Positions 22,884-35,773 of a stretch of 64,000 nucleotides of DNA are shown here, piece after piece (positions within the stretch are counted from its first letter, which is position 1; each line of letters opens with the position of its first letter). The translations under genes were made by a program, and so were the position numbers. The stretch is from Dasypus novemcinctus. Its lineage: Eukaryota; Chordata; Mammalia; Cingulata; Dasypodidae. The DNA lies in assembly GCF_030445035.2 (NCBI RefSeq), contig NC_080677.1, positions 26,733,513 to 26,797,512 of the forward strand, given 5' to 3'. A model generated the notes under the pieces. It did not search any database. It was not told the DNA's origin and worked only from the letters and a program-made list of their open reading frames with translations.

Positions 22884-23306
22884 GGATGCGGACTTGGCCC
22901 CATGGTTAGGGCGTCTGCCTGCCACTTGGGAGGTCCGCGGTTCAATCCCAGGGTCTCCTTGCCCCGTGTGGAGCTGGCCCATGTGCAGTGCTGATGCATC
23001 CAAGGAGTGCCCTGCCATGCAGGGGTGTCCCCCATGTAGGGGAGCCCCACGCGCAAGGAGCACGCCCCATAAGGGGAGCCGCTCGGTGCGAAAGAAAGTT
23101 CAGCCTGCCCAGGAATGGCGCTGCACACATGGAGAGCTGACCCACAAGATGACGCAACAAAAAGAAACACAGATTCCCGTGCCACTGACAACAACAGAAG
23201 CAGACAAAGAGGAACACACAGCAAATGGACACAGAGAACAGACAACGGGGGTGGGGGGATGGGGGGGAAGAGAAATAAAAATTTTTTAAAAATCTAAAAA
23301 AAAATA
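22884..23306 (+). mobile_element. DAS-SINE, chimeric type
   Basis: Plus-strand full-length copy starting near GGATGCGGACTTGGCCCCAT, with B box 'ggttcaatccc', GC-rich domain and A-rich tail. An exact 14-bp duplication AAATATCTATTTAG lies at 22870-22883 and 23307-23320. Confidence 0.96.
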
Positions 23307-24307
23307 AAATATCTATTTAGATAACATCCTGAGTTTTTAATCTGATGACACCTTAACCAAAGAATATATTAGGACTAGTCTTGTTCAAAATAATTAAGTA
23401 GGTAATGACAATTTTCTATCTTCCTTTTGCAGTGACCATGCCTAGTAGATAAGACTTCCCATGGTCTTACTCTGTCTAGCAAAATCTATGCTCTGTAAAG
23501 GATGTGAATCACATAAGTAACAAAGTAGAAGGTTACCTGTGGTAATAAGCATTTTACTAGAGATCAAAGACTTAAGCCAAAGTAAGAAAACTAGGCACTT
23601 TCTAGATAGCTGGGAGAAAGTTTAATTGGACAAAAGAACCTTCCTGATATTTTCAAATTTCTATTACACAAGTTGACATCCACTCTGCTCAGCCATGATG
23701 CTAGGCCTGAATCAAAATGATTCAATGATAAATCAAAACAATACAATGATGTTACAGCCCTGCAAAGTCAGAGATTTTCACCATTTCAACATAGATGAAA
23801 AGTACAGTCAAAATCCGAGGGAAAAAACCCATCACTAAAATATTAAAGTTCAAGAAATAAAAGTGGTGTGGTGAACCAGAAAATGCAATAATTTTTAGGA
23901 TAGTTTCTCTAAAACTAGTAGCTAAAAAGAATTCTTAGATAATGCTATTCTTCTCTAACCTCTAATAAAACCATTTTTTGTTCTTTCTATTCCAAAGGCC
24001 CACTTAGCCCAATAAGAATCACAAACATCTCCTGAATGTTTCCTTGTCACTGCAGGATTCCATCTATAGCAGTTGCCATATAATATATTTGTCAGCCAGC
24101 CACCTGCCATCAAAACTGGAATGGGTCCACACAGCCATCTAAAACCAAACCTCCTCAATTCATTCTGAATTTACGATGCAACATTCTGATATCCATGGGC
24201 ATTTTCCTGTCACCACTCCACTCAGACCATTAGGAAAAGATACTGCTCTCTTCATTGCTTCTTGTTGCTTTATTCACCTTTGGAACTAGTATAAATGTTA
24301 GTTTTAC

Positions 24308-24702
24308 TTTTTTTTTTTTTTTAAGATTTATTTTATTTTTCTCCCCTTTCCCTCCATTATCTGCTCTCTGTGTTCATTCACTGTGTTCTTCTGTATCTGC
24401 TTGCATTCTTGTCATGCACCACCGGGAAACTGTGTCTCTTTTTTTGTTGCATCATCTTGCTGTGTCAGCTCTCCATGTGCAGGCCCATTCTTGGGCAGGC
24501 TGCACTTTTGCGCTGGGTGCCTCTCCTTATGGGGCACGCTCCTTGTGCGTGGGGCTCCCCTACATGGGGGACACCCCTGCATGGCATGGCACTCCTCACA
24601 CGCAGTGCTGATGCGCGTGGGCCAGCTCCACACGGATCAAGGAGGCCCGGGGTTTGAACCGCGGACCTCCCATGTGGTAGGTGGACGCCAACTCCGCTTC
24701 CC
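24308..24702 (-). mobile_element. DAS-SINE, chimeric type
   Basis: Minus-strand element with poly(T) start, GC-rich domain and a head shortened near 24690 ('ggtggacgccaactccgcttccc'), where the A-box part is partly deleted. Confidence 0.92.
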
Positions 24703-26329
24703 TAATAATTTTTTTTAAATAGAGTCTGGTAAAACCAGCTTATTCAAGAATAACACTGCTAACTATATGTACAAAACAATGAACTCTTCAGAAAAGTGGT
24801 CACAAATCAGGTAACAATTTCAAGTTTTTATGACGTTGCTTTGGAAAATAAACTATACCCTATTAATTTGAGTGTTTTAAAAAGTTCAACTTACCTATGA
24901 AAGAACCAGAATTTATTTAATATACATTTGATTATGATTTCTTAAAAGATAATGCTACCTGACAAATATAGTTCATATATTTACGGTTACAAAGCAAATA
25001 TGGATTAAACAAAACTATGGAACACACAATCCATTACAAGAAACTTACTTCAGAGAAGGTGTCCATAAATTATTTCATGTCAAGCAATCTAATTTCAGGT
25101 AAAGTTTTAAGAGAAGAGAGTCCTTTGTTAAATGTTAAATTTAAAAATTTTTTTCAGGAAAAGAGTTGGAATGAATGAATATTTTATATTAGTCAGTTTT
25201 CAAAACTATTTTAAATGTCATGGTAATACTTAAAATCACTTAAAATGTTCTAAATGTTAAGTACATCAATAAACTAGAATAATCACCACAGTTAACAAGT
25301 TATCTACAAAAAAATTAACTCCCATAAGTTACCAAAATAAAAGTGAAAAAAATGATCAAGTGATAAACATAGGTTTATTTTAATTTAAATGAAGGTACTC
25401 TTCATTTAAAATACATCTGAAGACTTCAAAGGTGGAAAAATGTAGGAAACAAGATGAATGAACAACTTTTATGTACCTAGTTTTTGAGTGTTAAACATCA
25501 CTGTAGTAGAATGCTTTCATTCCCCTTTGTGGCCCATGAGAAAGGACTTGACTCCTTTATCCTAACACTAGAGAGCAGCTTATAACAAGACATTCTACAA
25601 AGATTTGGTATATCCCCCTTTGTAAATTTATCATGCTTACTCAAGCAGACTGCTGAAAGGCATTACCTTTTTTTAATAGTTCCGTTCACTGAATCAGAGT
25701 TACAATTTACAGCAAACTGGGGATTTTCTTTATGATGGCAAAGCAATGAATAATCTCTGCATATGGAAAGCACTGTTAATTATGTTTTCCATTTATTTTT
25801 AAAAATTATATTTTTCCATTTATTTTTTCAAAAAAAAGAACTGTTAGCAACATGACCTGCTTACAGCAATCTATTTGGAAGAGCAGTCTAACAAAGCACT
25901 GTCACACAAGCTAAAACCATTTGAAGTCAGAGTCACAATTCAATGCAACGTACACTTTTAATCCTTTGCACCTGGCCATTAAAATCTCAAAACAGAGAAT
26001 GAGGTGGCTGATTAATCTATCCTGGGAAAAATCTTACACAACTAGAACCTCTGAAACACATGAAATACTGGTTAAAAATCAATAACATTCTCTTGAACAG
26101 TAAATAATTCTGTACAAGATCTATGTATGTAACACACAACATTTTACAAAGCATGAAATGTATTTAGATGGGGGGGAGGCAGTATTAAGAAAGCAGAGTT
26201 GTAGGACATCTAAAAAGACACTAATTGGCAGAAGAATATCTTTAAGGACTAATATAACATATAGGAAAGTTTAGTATACTTGCTATTCTAATACTGCTCT
26301 CCCACTGCCAAAAAATCAACACTATTTTT

Positions 26330-26713
26330 TTTCCTCCCCTTCCCCCTCCCCCCTAGTTTTCTGCTCTCTGTGTCCATTCGCTGTGTGTTCTTCTGTGTCC
26401 GCTTCTATTCTTGTCTGCGGCACAGGAATCTGTGTCTCTTTTTCTTGCGTCATCTTGCTGCGTCAGCTCTCCATGTGTGCGGTGCCACTCCTGGGCAGGC
26501 TGGACTTTCTTTCGCGCTGGGCGGCTCTCCTTATGGGGCGCACTCCTTGTGTGTGGGGCTCCCCTATGCAGGGGACACCCCTGAGTGGCATGGCACTCCT
26601 TGCGCGCATCAGCACTGTGCGTGGGCCAGCTCCACACCCGTCAAGGAGATCCTGGGTTTGAACCTCCCATGTGGTAGGTAGATGCTCTATCCATTGAGCC
26701 AAGTCCGCTTCCC
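26330..26713 (-). mobile_element. DAS-SINE, chimeric type
   Basis: Minus-strand full copy with head complement GGGAAGCGGACTTGGCTCAA. Exact 14-bp duplication TCAACACTATTTTT at 26316-26329 and 26714-26727. Confidence 0.96.
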
Positions 26714-27707
26714 TCAACACTATTTTTGATATTTTACAAAAGCTAAGACAAAAAAGGGAAAAGTAGGGTAATCAAAAACTGAAAAAAATGTAGTCAAATT
26801 ATTTTTGTATTTTTTCCCAGTACACATACACATCCATTTAATGTCCTGTTCTGGCTACCATGGATTTATAATAATTACATTTCCAGCAAGATTTCCATTG
26901 TGTTTGACTAAACTGACCCATCAGTTTCAACAATCAAACCAGTGTAAGAGACTTTTTCATTCACCTGCTCTATTGTCTGACTGCACCAGCTGTGTAGCAG
27001 TCCCTAGAAACAACCTGGCTAATATTACAGAGGGCTTCCAAAGCACATTTTTCAGATTATCCACTCACTCTAACCCTAACTCTTTTCAGAGTTCAGAAAT
27101 CATACCTCCAGTAGAGGAACAACAGAAGATTAACAGGAGATCATTGGTAAGCCAAAAATTTTCCCTAAGAAATAGCAGTAGTTCCACTAAAATTATAACT
27201 GTTCGACTTCTGCAAAATCTACAGAATATGCAACTTGGGCAGGCATGTATAATTTATTTGAAAAGTTTATCTTTTTACTCACTGTACATTTTGACTTTGA
27301 CAAGCAATGCCACATTCTCAAATTTGATTTGTGAAACAAGTTCAAATTTGCAAAAACAAGTTCGTAGCTTTCCTTTTTTTTCCCACAACACAAGAGAGGT
27401 AGGTGCATTTCTTTTTTTAAGCTGCTTTTCTTCACGCAGTATATTACAAGTCACTTTGTACACCTAGACAAAACAACCTGGGGTTCTCATCTTTCATTAC
27501 ACTGTGTCAGAATCCCTTGCATTCTTTCCCATTCTATCAGTAACCAAGGTAAGCAGACACTCAATAACTATATATTTTTTAAAAAGTGCCATTGTCTCCA
27601 TGAAGCACTGTTCAGATTACAAAAAAATAGAAGACATTATTTTTCCTTTCTCCAAAGAGCCTAAAACCCCAAAGTGCTATTAAAAGAGATGTAGTTATAA
27701 AGACTAG

Positions 27708-27848
27708 GTACACCTGGGTTTCACTGTTAGTGCCAAACTAGCAATGTAAGAATGCTTAAGCCACTTAACTTCTCCTGGCTTCAGTTTACCCATGTGTAAA
27801 TTGAAGTAGATGATCTCTAACGATCCCTGCCAGGTCTAAAATTCTTAT
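27708..27848 (+). mobile_element. MIR SINE
   Basis: 'acctgggtttcactg', 'gccacttaacttctcctggcttcagtttacccatgtgtaaa' and 'gatgatctctaacgatccctgccaggtctaaaattctta' follow a plus-strand MIR from the tRNA-related part to the 3' end. Confidence 0.78.
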
Positions 27849-28519
27849 GAAGAATCTGGTAGAGGAAAAGAAAAATTAAGCAATTTGGGCTTGCTAGAAG
27901 TCACAGGAGCTGTAAGGCCAGTATTTCATCCATGTGTCTGGATTCAGGCACAATGCTTATTTTACAAATCCCGCCTGCCACTTTTACCTCAGTGTTAAAA
28001 CTAAAAGCCAGTCAAATTCAGAGAAATGTCACAGCACTCGGCATGCTACTTCAGCCCAAAGTGTCTCTTTCTTCTTACAATCTGTATTTCAGTTTCCTTT
28101 AACCTATCAACAACATTACATTTTATTTCATAAAATAATTTTCCTTTCTGAAATGGGCATACAACTTTACTTTTGCCAGTAAAACGAGTATAAAACATAA
28201 GTTAAGCCTCGAATGTTTTGCAGTGTGACCTCAGCATGATCATTTTACCTTTTCCAAGCTTTAATTACTTCACTCATATCCAAAGATAGCTATAAAATGG
28301 CTATTGAGTTCAAAGGTGTGAAATTTTAGATTTAAAGTTTTAAAGATTTAATGGTGTTTGCATTAAATTAATGTTTGCATGCCACGATACAACGTCAAGT
28401 ATCTAATCTCTTATCTCTAAATATAGGGTCAGATTCGTTTTATTCTGTTTTTTACTGCTGCTGGGTAATTTTTTAGTATCACACCAAATAATTCTACTTC
28501 CTCCTTGGTATCTTTCTAT

Positions 28520-28745
28520 ATTTTTTAACAGTCAATTTTACTGATACATATTAATAAAGCATAAATCCATCCAAAGTGTACAATCAATGGTATTCTGTAT
28601 AATCACACAGTTGTGCATTTATCACGTCCATCATTTTTGGAGAATTTTCATTATTCCAGTTATAATAATAACACTAAAAAACAAAAAACCAACCAACCAA
28701 CAAACAAAACTCTTTACCTCAATTTCTATACCATTTTTTCCTGAG
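28520..28745. repeat. Unnamed dispersed repeat (pair with 21015-21190)
   Basis: It shares the phrase order described for 21015-21190 and ends in a CAAA-rich stretch near 28680-28710. The paired similarity is the only evidence, and the family is unknown to me. Confidence 0.5.
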
Positions 28746-29816
28746 GGACAAAGAATATATTTTAAAATGAAGGACTCTTCAAAACAAATAGAACAACCAT
28801 CTTTTCACTCCCTCGCTTTTGTTATCGTCCTCTAAGGACTGTACCTTTTGCCAATAAAAATCTTCTAAAATGTTATTTACTGAGAAATACAAGAAACCTA
28901 ATGTTACATTACCTATTAGTAATCAGTAGTTTTAATACTTCGGAAAAGCATTTCGATTTACTGTTTACTAGCACATTATGACATCATTGCTTTCCAGTGT
29001 TTGCTCTCATTAAATAATCGGTCTGACTTCGGTTCCCCAGCCTTGAAGACAGAGATTGCAAAGGTTCCATTGTTCACACGTTCACCATTTCAAATGCTGG
29101 TTTAAGGATTTAGTGAGCAACCTTCAAAAGGCTTTTCTATTTGCACACTTTATGTTCGGTAAAAACACTTTCTCTTATTGCAATTGATCTGAGGAGGTCA
29201 CTCTCTTAAAATGCAAGATCTGGACAAGCTCAAAAGCAAAACTGAGGCCCAATTTTGAGGGAGAGGAAGTCAATCGACAACACTAAATCCATACAACAGC
29301 TTCTAGACTTCCATCAGATAAACAAAGGCATCTGTCCGGGTGATATTCTCACCGCGCTTGCATGTGCTTCAACCAAACGTGAAGCATTTACGTGAAAGCC
29401 CCCTCGGCTCAGTACCTTGAAAACGGGTTCCAAAGACTGAATTTTCCTAAAGGCTGCCATCGTAAGTGGATACCCAGAAAGCCAGTGCAAACAGTGGTGG
29501 GGCCAACAGTGGGGCCAATCTTCGGGTCTTTCCTCCCGCTCCACCGAAGGAGAACTTCAAATCCCACCAACCCATAAATACTCTCTAGCTCCGCAGATCA
29601 TAATACAATTTTCAGGGGCAGAAGAAAAAAGGGGTCGTGACAGCTGGGCTTCAGGTGGGGCGAGAGTGAGAGAAGTCAAGTTCAGAGGCGAGGGGCCGCG
29701 GAGTTGTGGGGAGATGGAGCAAGACCCCCGGCTGAGACACGCCGAGGGGGCGAGGGACCACCGGAGCGCGCAGGAGGGAAGAGGGTTCCGGGCGAGAGGA
29801 GAACGTCCGAACCGCG

Positions 29817-29838
29817 GGGCGCGGGCGCGGGCGCGGGC
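29817..29838. repeat. GGGCGC hexanucleotide repeat
   Basis: About three and a half GGGCGC units lie just inside AVL9 intron 1, 9 bases past the splice donor on the coding strand. Confidence 0.85.
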
Positions 29839-29847
29839 CTTACTCAC

Positions 29848-29940
29848 CTGGCAGCCCTTCTTGTGGTGGAAGCCGACCACCACGATGTGCAGTACCGACC
29901 CCCGGGGGGCGCCGTCACCGCCGCGCCCAGCCTTCTCCAT
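29848..29940 (-). CDS. AVL9: AVL9 coding exon 1 (start codon)
   Basis: The minus strand gives ATG at 29940-29938 and 31 codons beginning MEKAGRGGDGAPRG and ending VVGFHHKKGCQ, followed by the donor GTGAGTA. The peptide matches the conserved start of AVL9, a protein of late Golgi-to-surface traffic also implicated in cell polarity and migration. The start is supported by the family N-terminus and by its position inside the CpG island. The exon ends in phase 0, matching exon 2. The upstream minus-strand sequence stays open for some way, but no other AVL9 start is known to me. The remaining AVL9 exons lie beyond base 1. Confidence 0.96.
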
Positions 29941-30440
29941 GGGTGGCCGCCGCGGGCTCGCACGACGGCGGCTTCAACCACCGAGAGCGGCAGGCGCGGT
30001 GGGCTGCCCGACCCCGCGATCCCCAGAAGGACTGAGAGGGGGCGGACTTCAGGTGTCAGCGAGCGCGCCGCATGAGGGCCGCGCTGAGGTGCGCCAGGAG
30101 GCCGAGCAGTTCCGGCTGCTGCGCACCGCCCCCGAGCGCCCGGCCCAGCAGCAAAGGCAGCAGCAGCGATTCCCTCATCCGCTTCCGCAGCTTCCGGGAG
30201 GTCACCTGATATAGCCGCCGCCGGCGGGGCGGGGCAGGACTGGGAAGGACCTACGGGGCGGGGTCTGAGTGGCACGGCGAGGAGTTTGTAGCGGAGGGGC
30301 GGGGCCTAGGCTAAAGGGCTCGCTAGCAATAGGACAGAACAGCGAAGAGACTTGGGCGGGGCCTGCGGGGCGGGGAGGGGCCTTGGTGGGCGGGACACGA
30401 TGGGGCGGGGCTTGTGTGGGTAGAACTTCGCACCTGAGCG

Positions 30441-31889
30441 CTGCTGGGTTCCCTCAACCTGCTTCCTCCTCTTTTCTCTGTTCTTCTTCTTTAGAGCTCT
30501 TCCCCTTCCCTACCACTAGACCCAGCTGTCGTTCACTTTTAGCGTCTTTTCTGTTTACTCTCCAGTCGTCTGACTTCTTCACTTCCTTTCCTTTCCTCTT
30601 CTGGCCTAGGGTCTCTAAGCCCTTCACTCAAACATTTGATAACATGGAAGCAAATTGATACGGCCGTGTAAATGAATCTTTGAGTTACTTATCAAAGAAT
30701 ATTGTTTCATTTTTTTCTTTCTCGTATAAATATTATGTAGTTTGGAGTGATTTAAGGCCTGAAGGAGAATATCCTTGACAAAAAAGGACTTTTACTCTTT
30801 AACTCTCAATGAACCCTGTAAACTGTTTCAGTCCTGCTAGTTTTTTAACCTGTTGGTATCAAGCAAAGGCAGGTTGCTTCCTCCTGATGCATCTTTAAAG
30901 CCATTTCCCTGGACACCAGGATTTCAAGAGAGAAAGAGCTTATTGATTGCCCAAGCAATGGAGATCAGTGGCCACCTGCCCCAATACTCGCTAATCTACA
31001 GAAATTCTAATATTTTTAACATTGGGGTGCTAGTGAACCAGTAGGGTGGAGCTGAACACAAGTTCCCTCATTAATAAACATTTAGGAACTGAACAGGATG
31101 GATGTGAGTGGGTTGGCAAACCAGGGTCAGTCGCAAGGATTTGGGAGAGGGTGTACAGAGCAAAGGTCAGTTGCAAGTTCTTTCACTTAGGTTTTTTGGG
31201 GGAAGGAGGACTTTTATAAAGGGTGTTTATTTGCAGTAAAAGTTTATAGTCCCAAGGCTGTGGAAAGTTCAACTCGAGGCATCATAAGAGGTGCTTTCTC
31301 ACCAAAGTCAAGCAACTTATATGGATTTTAAAGAGGTGGGTGGAGTGATTACCCTCCCCATAGTAAATATACACAAGGGTAAGTTCTATCTAGAATTGCC
31401 ACAATAGTATGCATGCACAAGTATGAGGTTAAGTCTAGAGGAACTGAAAACGGGTGGGACCACTCTAGCCAGCTTCAGTAATTTCAGATATTAAGCTTTT
31501 GCTATTTTATAATATAAAGGCATCTATATAATGATTGAGGAATCATAACTATTTGTTAATTTTTAGCCCTTGTTTACAACTCCTCCCTCCCTGTTTATAA
31601 AATTCCCGAACTTGGGGATAATCTGGATGTTGAATCTTTCTCGCTTCATGCCAAAAAGGCATCGACATTATGAAGTAGAGAGGAAGTTAGTTGTCATTTT
31701 AACCTCTGGGTTGCATGGCTTGTCTGACATAGGACTAACTCAGAGAATTTCTGAAAAATAAATTGAATATGTAAATTGAGAACTGTAGGCTTAAATAACC
31801 ATTTACATGGAAATTATTTTATAGCTTTTCTTAAATATAGTCAGAGTCGTTTTGGGGCTTTGCCTACTGTGGTTTTTGTTTGTTTTTTG
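30441..31889. other. Intergenic sequence right of AVL9
   Basis: The sequence changes quickly from GC-rich to AT-rich. A pyrimidine-rich block lies at 30450-30610. I see no exon, RNA gene or identifiable repeat. The 3' part may be old retroelement, since it leads into a diverged copy of the unnamed repeat. Confidence 0.5.
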
Positions 31890-32330
31890 CACAACCTGGC
31901 TGAAGCTTGCAAAGAGTAACTTCCTGAATGACCTCTCAATTGGATTTAACTCTCTTAGCCATTAAAACTTTATTCTGTCCTATTTCTTTACCCCCTTTTG
32001 GTCTAATCCCACATTGTGAAGGAGGCCCATCTTTGGGAGTTGCCAAGTCCTGCATTGCCAGGAAAAATCTCTGGAAATTAAGTCCCACATTACCAGGAAA
32101 AAAAATTATCCCTAGAAATCCTGTCCCCCATGGTGGGGGGTGGCTAGTGAGAGTTTGGCTTACAGAGGCAGGCCACATTTGAATAACAAAGAGGTTCTCT
32201 AGATATAACAGTTAGACATTAATTATAGTTAGTTTAGTTTTATCACAAGTTTCAAGAGTGCAAGTCTTGAGTCAAGGGTGCAGTTTACTACCTTGTTTCA
32301 TTTTCAAAAGTTTACCTTGCAGAGTACTAC
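31890..32330 (-). repeat. Diverged internal copy of the unnamed repeat
   Basis: Phrases such as 'gagtttggcttacagaggcaggccacatttgaataac' followed by 'gaggttctctagatataacagttag' correspond to 'gagtttggcttcgagactggccacatttgagcaac' and 'ggaggctctcaggaggtaactc' at 37025-37095. It is much older than the other copies, and its limits are uncertain. Confidence 0.5.
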
Positions 32331-32409
32331 CATTTCAATAAATTGGGAGTTGCTGTTGAGAGAGCAGTAGGAATTTCCCAGTTGAAGAAGTTCAATATTT
32401 CTACGTTTT

Positions 32410-35395
32410 TCCAAACCAAATATGCTGATGAGATACAGGATGTAAAATAACTAATCAATGATAATCACACAAATCTCCTAAATCAATTTATTTTATTTTT
32501 TATTTTTTTAAAAAATATTTTTGGTTGTTTTGTTTTTCCTTTCGCAGGGTCTTTTTTTTTTTTTAAGATTTATTTTTTATTTATTTCTCTCCCCTCCCAC
32601 CCCCGCCAGTTGTCTGTTCTCTGTGTTCATTCACTGTGTGTGCTTCTGTGACCACTTCTATCCTTATCAGCGGAATCTGTGTTTCTTTTTGTTGCGTCAT
32701 CTTGTTGTGTCAGCTTTCTGTGTGTGCAGCGCCATTCCTGGGCAGGCTGCACTTTCTTGTGCTGGGCGCTCTCCTTACGGGGCACACTCCTTGCACGTGG
32801 GGCTCCCCTACGCAGGGGACAGCCCTGGTGGCAGGGCACTCCTTGCAGGTATCAACACTGCGCATGGGCCAGCTCCACATGGGTCAAGGAGGCCCAGGGT
32901 TTGAACTGCAGATTTCCCATGTGGTAGGCAGATGCCCTATCCATTGGGCCCAGTCTGCTTCCCCTAAATCAATTTAAAGAATTGAAGGAAAATATCATTA
33001 AGAGATAAAGGATATTAAGAGGACACTGGGTGAGCATAAAGAACTATTTGAAAGCCTGCAAAGAAAAGTAGCAGAGCTTATGAGAATGAGGGACACAATG
33101 GATGAGATTGAAAATACATTAAAGGAATGTAACAGCAGGTTTGTATTGATGGAAGACAGAATTTGTGATACTAAAGACAATATCTGAATTTGAAAAGACA
33201 GGAGAACAGAAAGAGAAAAGAAAGGAAAAAAAATGGAACAGCGTCTCCAGGAATTGAATGACAATGAGAAATTCACAAACATACACATTACTAGGGTCCC
33301 AGAGGGGAAGAGAATGGAAAAGGGACAGAACGAATATTTGAGTAAATAATGACCAAAAACTTCCCAACCCTTATGAAAGACATAAATATCAATATCAAAG
33401 AAGGACAATGCACTCCAAATGGAATAAATCCAAAAGACCTACTCAGAGATACCTACTATACAGAATGACAAATATCAGAGATAAAGACAGGATTCTGAAA
33501 GTAGTAAGAGAAAAGCAAAGCATCACATACAAAGGAACCTCAATATGATTAAATGCCAATTTCTCATCAGAAACCATAGAAGTGAGAAGAAAGTAGCATG
33601 ATGTATTTAAGGTACTGACAGAGAAAAACTGCCAACTAAGAATGCTATATCCAGCAAAGCTGTCCTTTAAAAATGTAGGTAAAGTCTTCACAGACAAACA
33701 AAAACTAAGAGTATGTTATCAAAAGACCAGAACTACAAGAAATACTAAAGGGAGTGCTGTATCCTTAAAGGAAAAAACAAAGGCAAGAGACTGGGAGGAG
33801 AGTGTGGAAATGAAGATTGTTAGGAAGAGTAAATTAAAGGGTAAAAACACAGACAATAGTAAGATGAATTTTTATCCTTTGGCTTTCTGTTGTCATATTA
33901 CCAAGTAAGTAATGCCTTTAGAGTAATAACCTTGAATGTTAATGGTTTGAATTCCCCAAACAAAAGACATAGACTGATAGAGTATATATATAAAAAAATG
34001 AGCCATCTATATGCTATCTACAAGAAACTCACCTCACACATAAGGACACAACCAGGTTAAAAGTGAAAGGTTGGAAAAAGATATTCCATGCAAATAGTAA
34101 CCAAAAAAGATCTGGGGTAGTGACACTAATATTGGACAAAATAGATTTTAAATCCAAAACAGTTTTAAGGGATGAAGAAGGTCATATATATTAATAAAAA
34201 GGGAAATTCACCAAGAAGTAACTATAATAAATACGCATCTAACCTCATGTCACAAGATGAATGAGGCATAAACTGACAAAACAGAGGGGAGAAATAGACA
34301 TCTCTACAATAACAGTTGGAGACTTCACTACACCACTCTCAGCAGTGGATAAAATATCTGAACAGAGGATACATAAAGAAGTAGAGAGCTAGAATAATAT
34401 GATAAATGAACTAGACCTAACAGGTTTTATAAGGCATTATACCCTGAAACAGCAGGGTATACATTCTTTTCAAGTGCTCATGGATCCTTCCCCAAGATAA
34501 ACCATATGTTGAGTCACAGCAGAGGTCTCATTAAATTTAAAAAGACTGAAATTATACAAAACACTTTCTCTGAAATATAGCTGGAAATAATAATGGATGG
34601 AAAAAGGGAAAATTCAAAATATATGGAAATTAAGCAAAACACTTTAATCAGTGGGTCAAAGAAGAAATTACAAGAGAATTCAGTAAATATATAGAGACAA
34701 ATGATAATTAGAACACAACATATCAAAATTTATGGCACACTGCAAAGGTAGTTTTGAGAGGGAAATTTATAACCCACAATGATTACAGTAAAAAAAAAAA
34801 AAAGAAGAAGAAAGTTAAAATCAAAGGGCCTAAATGCACATCTGGAGGAACTAGGAAAAGAACAGCAAAATAATACCAAAATAAGCTGAAGGAAAGAAAT
34901 AACTATCAGAGCAGAAATAAATGAAATTGAGAGAGAGAGAGAGAAAAAAACCAGAATCAACAAAACCAAAAGTTGTTCTTTGAGAAGATCAAGTAAATTG
35001 ACAAACCCTTTGTTAGACTGACAAAGAGAAAAGATGCAAAAAAATAAAATCAGAAATGAGGGGGGTGGCATTACCACTGACACCACAGAAATATGAGGTA
35101 TCATAAGAGGATACTATAAACAACTGTACTCCAAAAAACTAGACAATGTGGATAACATGGAAAATTCCTAGAAACATACCAATAACCTACAGTGACCCTA
35201 GAAGAAATGGAAAACCTCAACAAGGCAATCACAAATAAAGAGATTGAAACAGTTGTCAAAAACCACCCAAAGATGAAAGGCCCAGGACCAGATGGCTTCA
35301 CAGGTGAATTCTATTGATCATTCAAAGAAAATCCTATACCAAATTTGCTAATGCTTTTCCAAAAAAAAAATTGAACACTTCCCAACTTCTCAAAC
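32410..35395 (+). mobile_element. L1 retrotransposon, 5'- and 3'-truncated
   Basis: Plus-strand L1 from the middle of ORF1 (coiled-coil region), through the ORF1 C-terminus near 33640-33760 (YPAKLSFKNVGKVFTDKQ) and the ORF1-ORF2 gap, into the ORF2 endonuclease and early reverse-transcriptase region, stopping near 35395. Frames are broken repeatedly. A SINE at 32491-32962 interrupts ORF1. The right end meets antisense L1 sequence, so the junction is rearranged. Confidence 0.9.
32491..32962 (-). mobile_element. DAS-SINE, chimeric type
   Basis: Minus-strand copy with an unusually long T/A-rich left end. An exact 14-bp duplication CCTAAATCAATTTA lies at 32477-32490 and 32963-32976. The head complement is GGGAAGCAGACTGGGCCCAA. 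Confidence 0.95.
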
Positions 35396-35773
35396 TTTGG
35401 AATCAGAGGGATACCAGCGCCCTCATCTCATGTTCCATGTTGATTTCACAACGACTGCATCATTCTGCATCTCCACCAACAGTGCATGAGGGTTCCCCTT
35501 CCTCCACATCCTCTCCAACACTTGTGGTCCTCTGTTTTTTTAGATCTTTGATCATCTTGAATTAATTTTTGTATAGGGTGTGAGATGGTTGGCCTCTCTC
35601 ATTCTTTTAGATATGGTCTCCAAATACCATTTGTTGAAGAGGCCATTCTCTCCCAGTTGAGTGGGATTGGTGGCCTTGTCAAATATCAGTTACTGTATAT
35701 GCAAGGATTTATATCAGAACTCTCGATTCGATTCCATTGGTTAGCATGTCTATCCTGTGCCAATACCATGCAG

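Larger units (their letters stand above)
26714..29640. other. Repeat-poor 5' part of AVL9 intron 1
   Basis: This stretch has no DAS-SINE or young L1, unlike the rest of the window, and contains only a MIR at 27708-27848 and an old repeat at 28520-28745. A 220-codon plus-strand open frame at 26805-27467 has no recognisable domain and is treated as a finding rather than a gene. Low repeat load near a promoter can reflect regulatory constraint, which is an inference. Confidence 0.5.
2587..29847 (-). other. AVL9: AVL9 intron 1
   Basis: A 27,261-base first intron bounded by the exon 1 donor GTGAGTA and the exon 2 acceptor. It has absorbed two multi-kilobase L1s, a family of DAS-SINEs in both orientations, one LTR and several ancient MIR and MER5 relics, listed separately. 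The stretches 2587-4037, 5667-6169, 15796-16386, 16813-17546, 23307-24307 and 24703-26329 hold nothing I recognise beyond AT-rich unique sequence. Confidence 0.9.
29640..30440. promoter_or_regulatory. AVL9: AVL9 CpG-island promoter
   Basis: This is the most GC- and CpG-rich stretch of the window. It covers AVL9 exon 1 and its upstream side. Several GC boxes (GGGGCGGGGC type) lie at about 30215-30230, 30255-30265, 30297-30308, 30355-30375 and 30400-30415, and an ETS-like CTTCCGGG (complement CCCGGAAG) sits at 30191-30198. No convincing TATA box was seen. This is the pattern of a housekeeping promoter, possibly bidirectional. The exact start site cannot be read from sequence. Confidence 0.85.

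Noticed and set aside
29314..29544. 76-codon minus-strand frame with an internal MAAFRKIQSLEPVF and a GT after it, as a possible alternative AVL9 exon
   Set aside because: No family match, no supporting acceptor logic, and it lies inside intron 1. Chance frame is more likely.
29666..30214. 182-codon plus-strand open frame in the AVL9 CpG island
   Set aside because: It is arginine/proline/glycine-rich, overlaps AVL9 exon 1 on the other strand, and is explained by GC-rich sequence with few stop codons.
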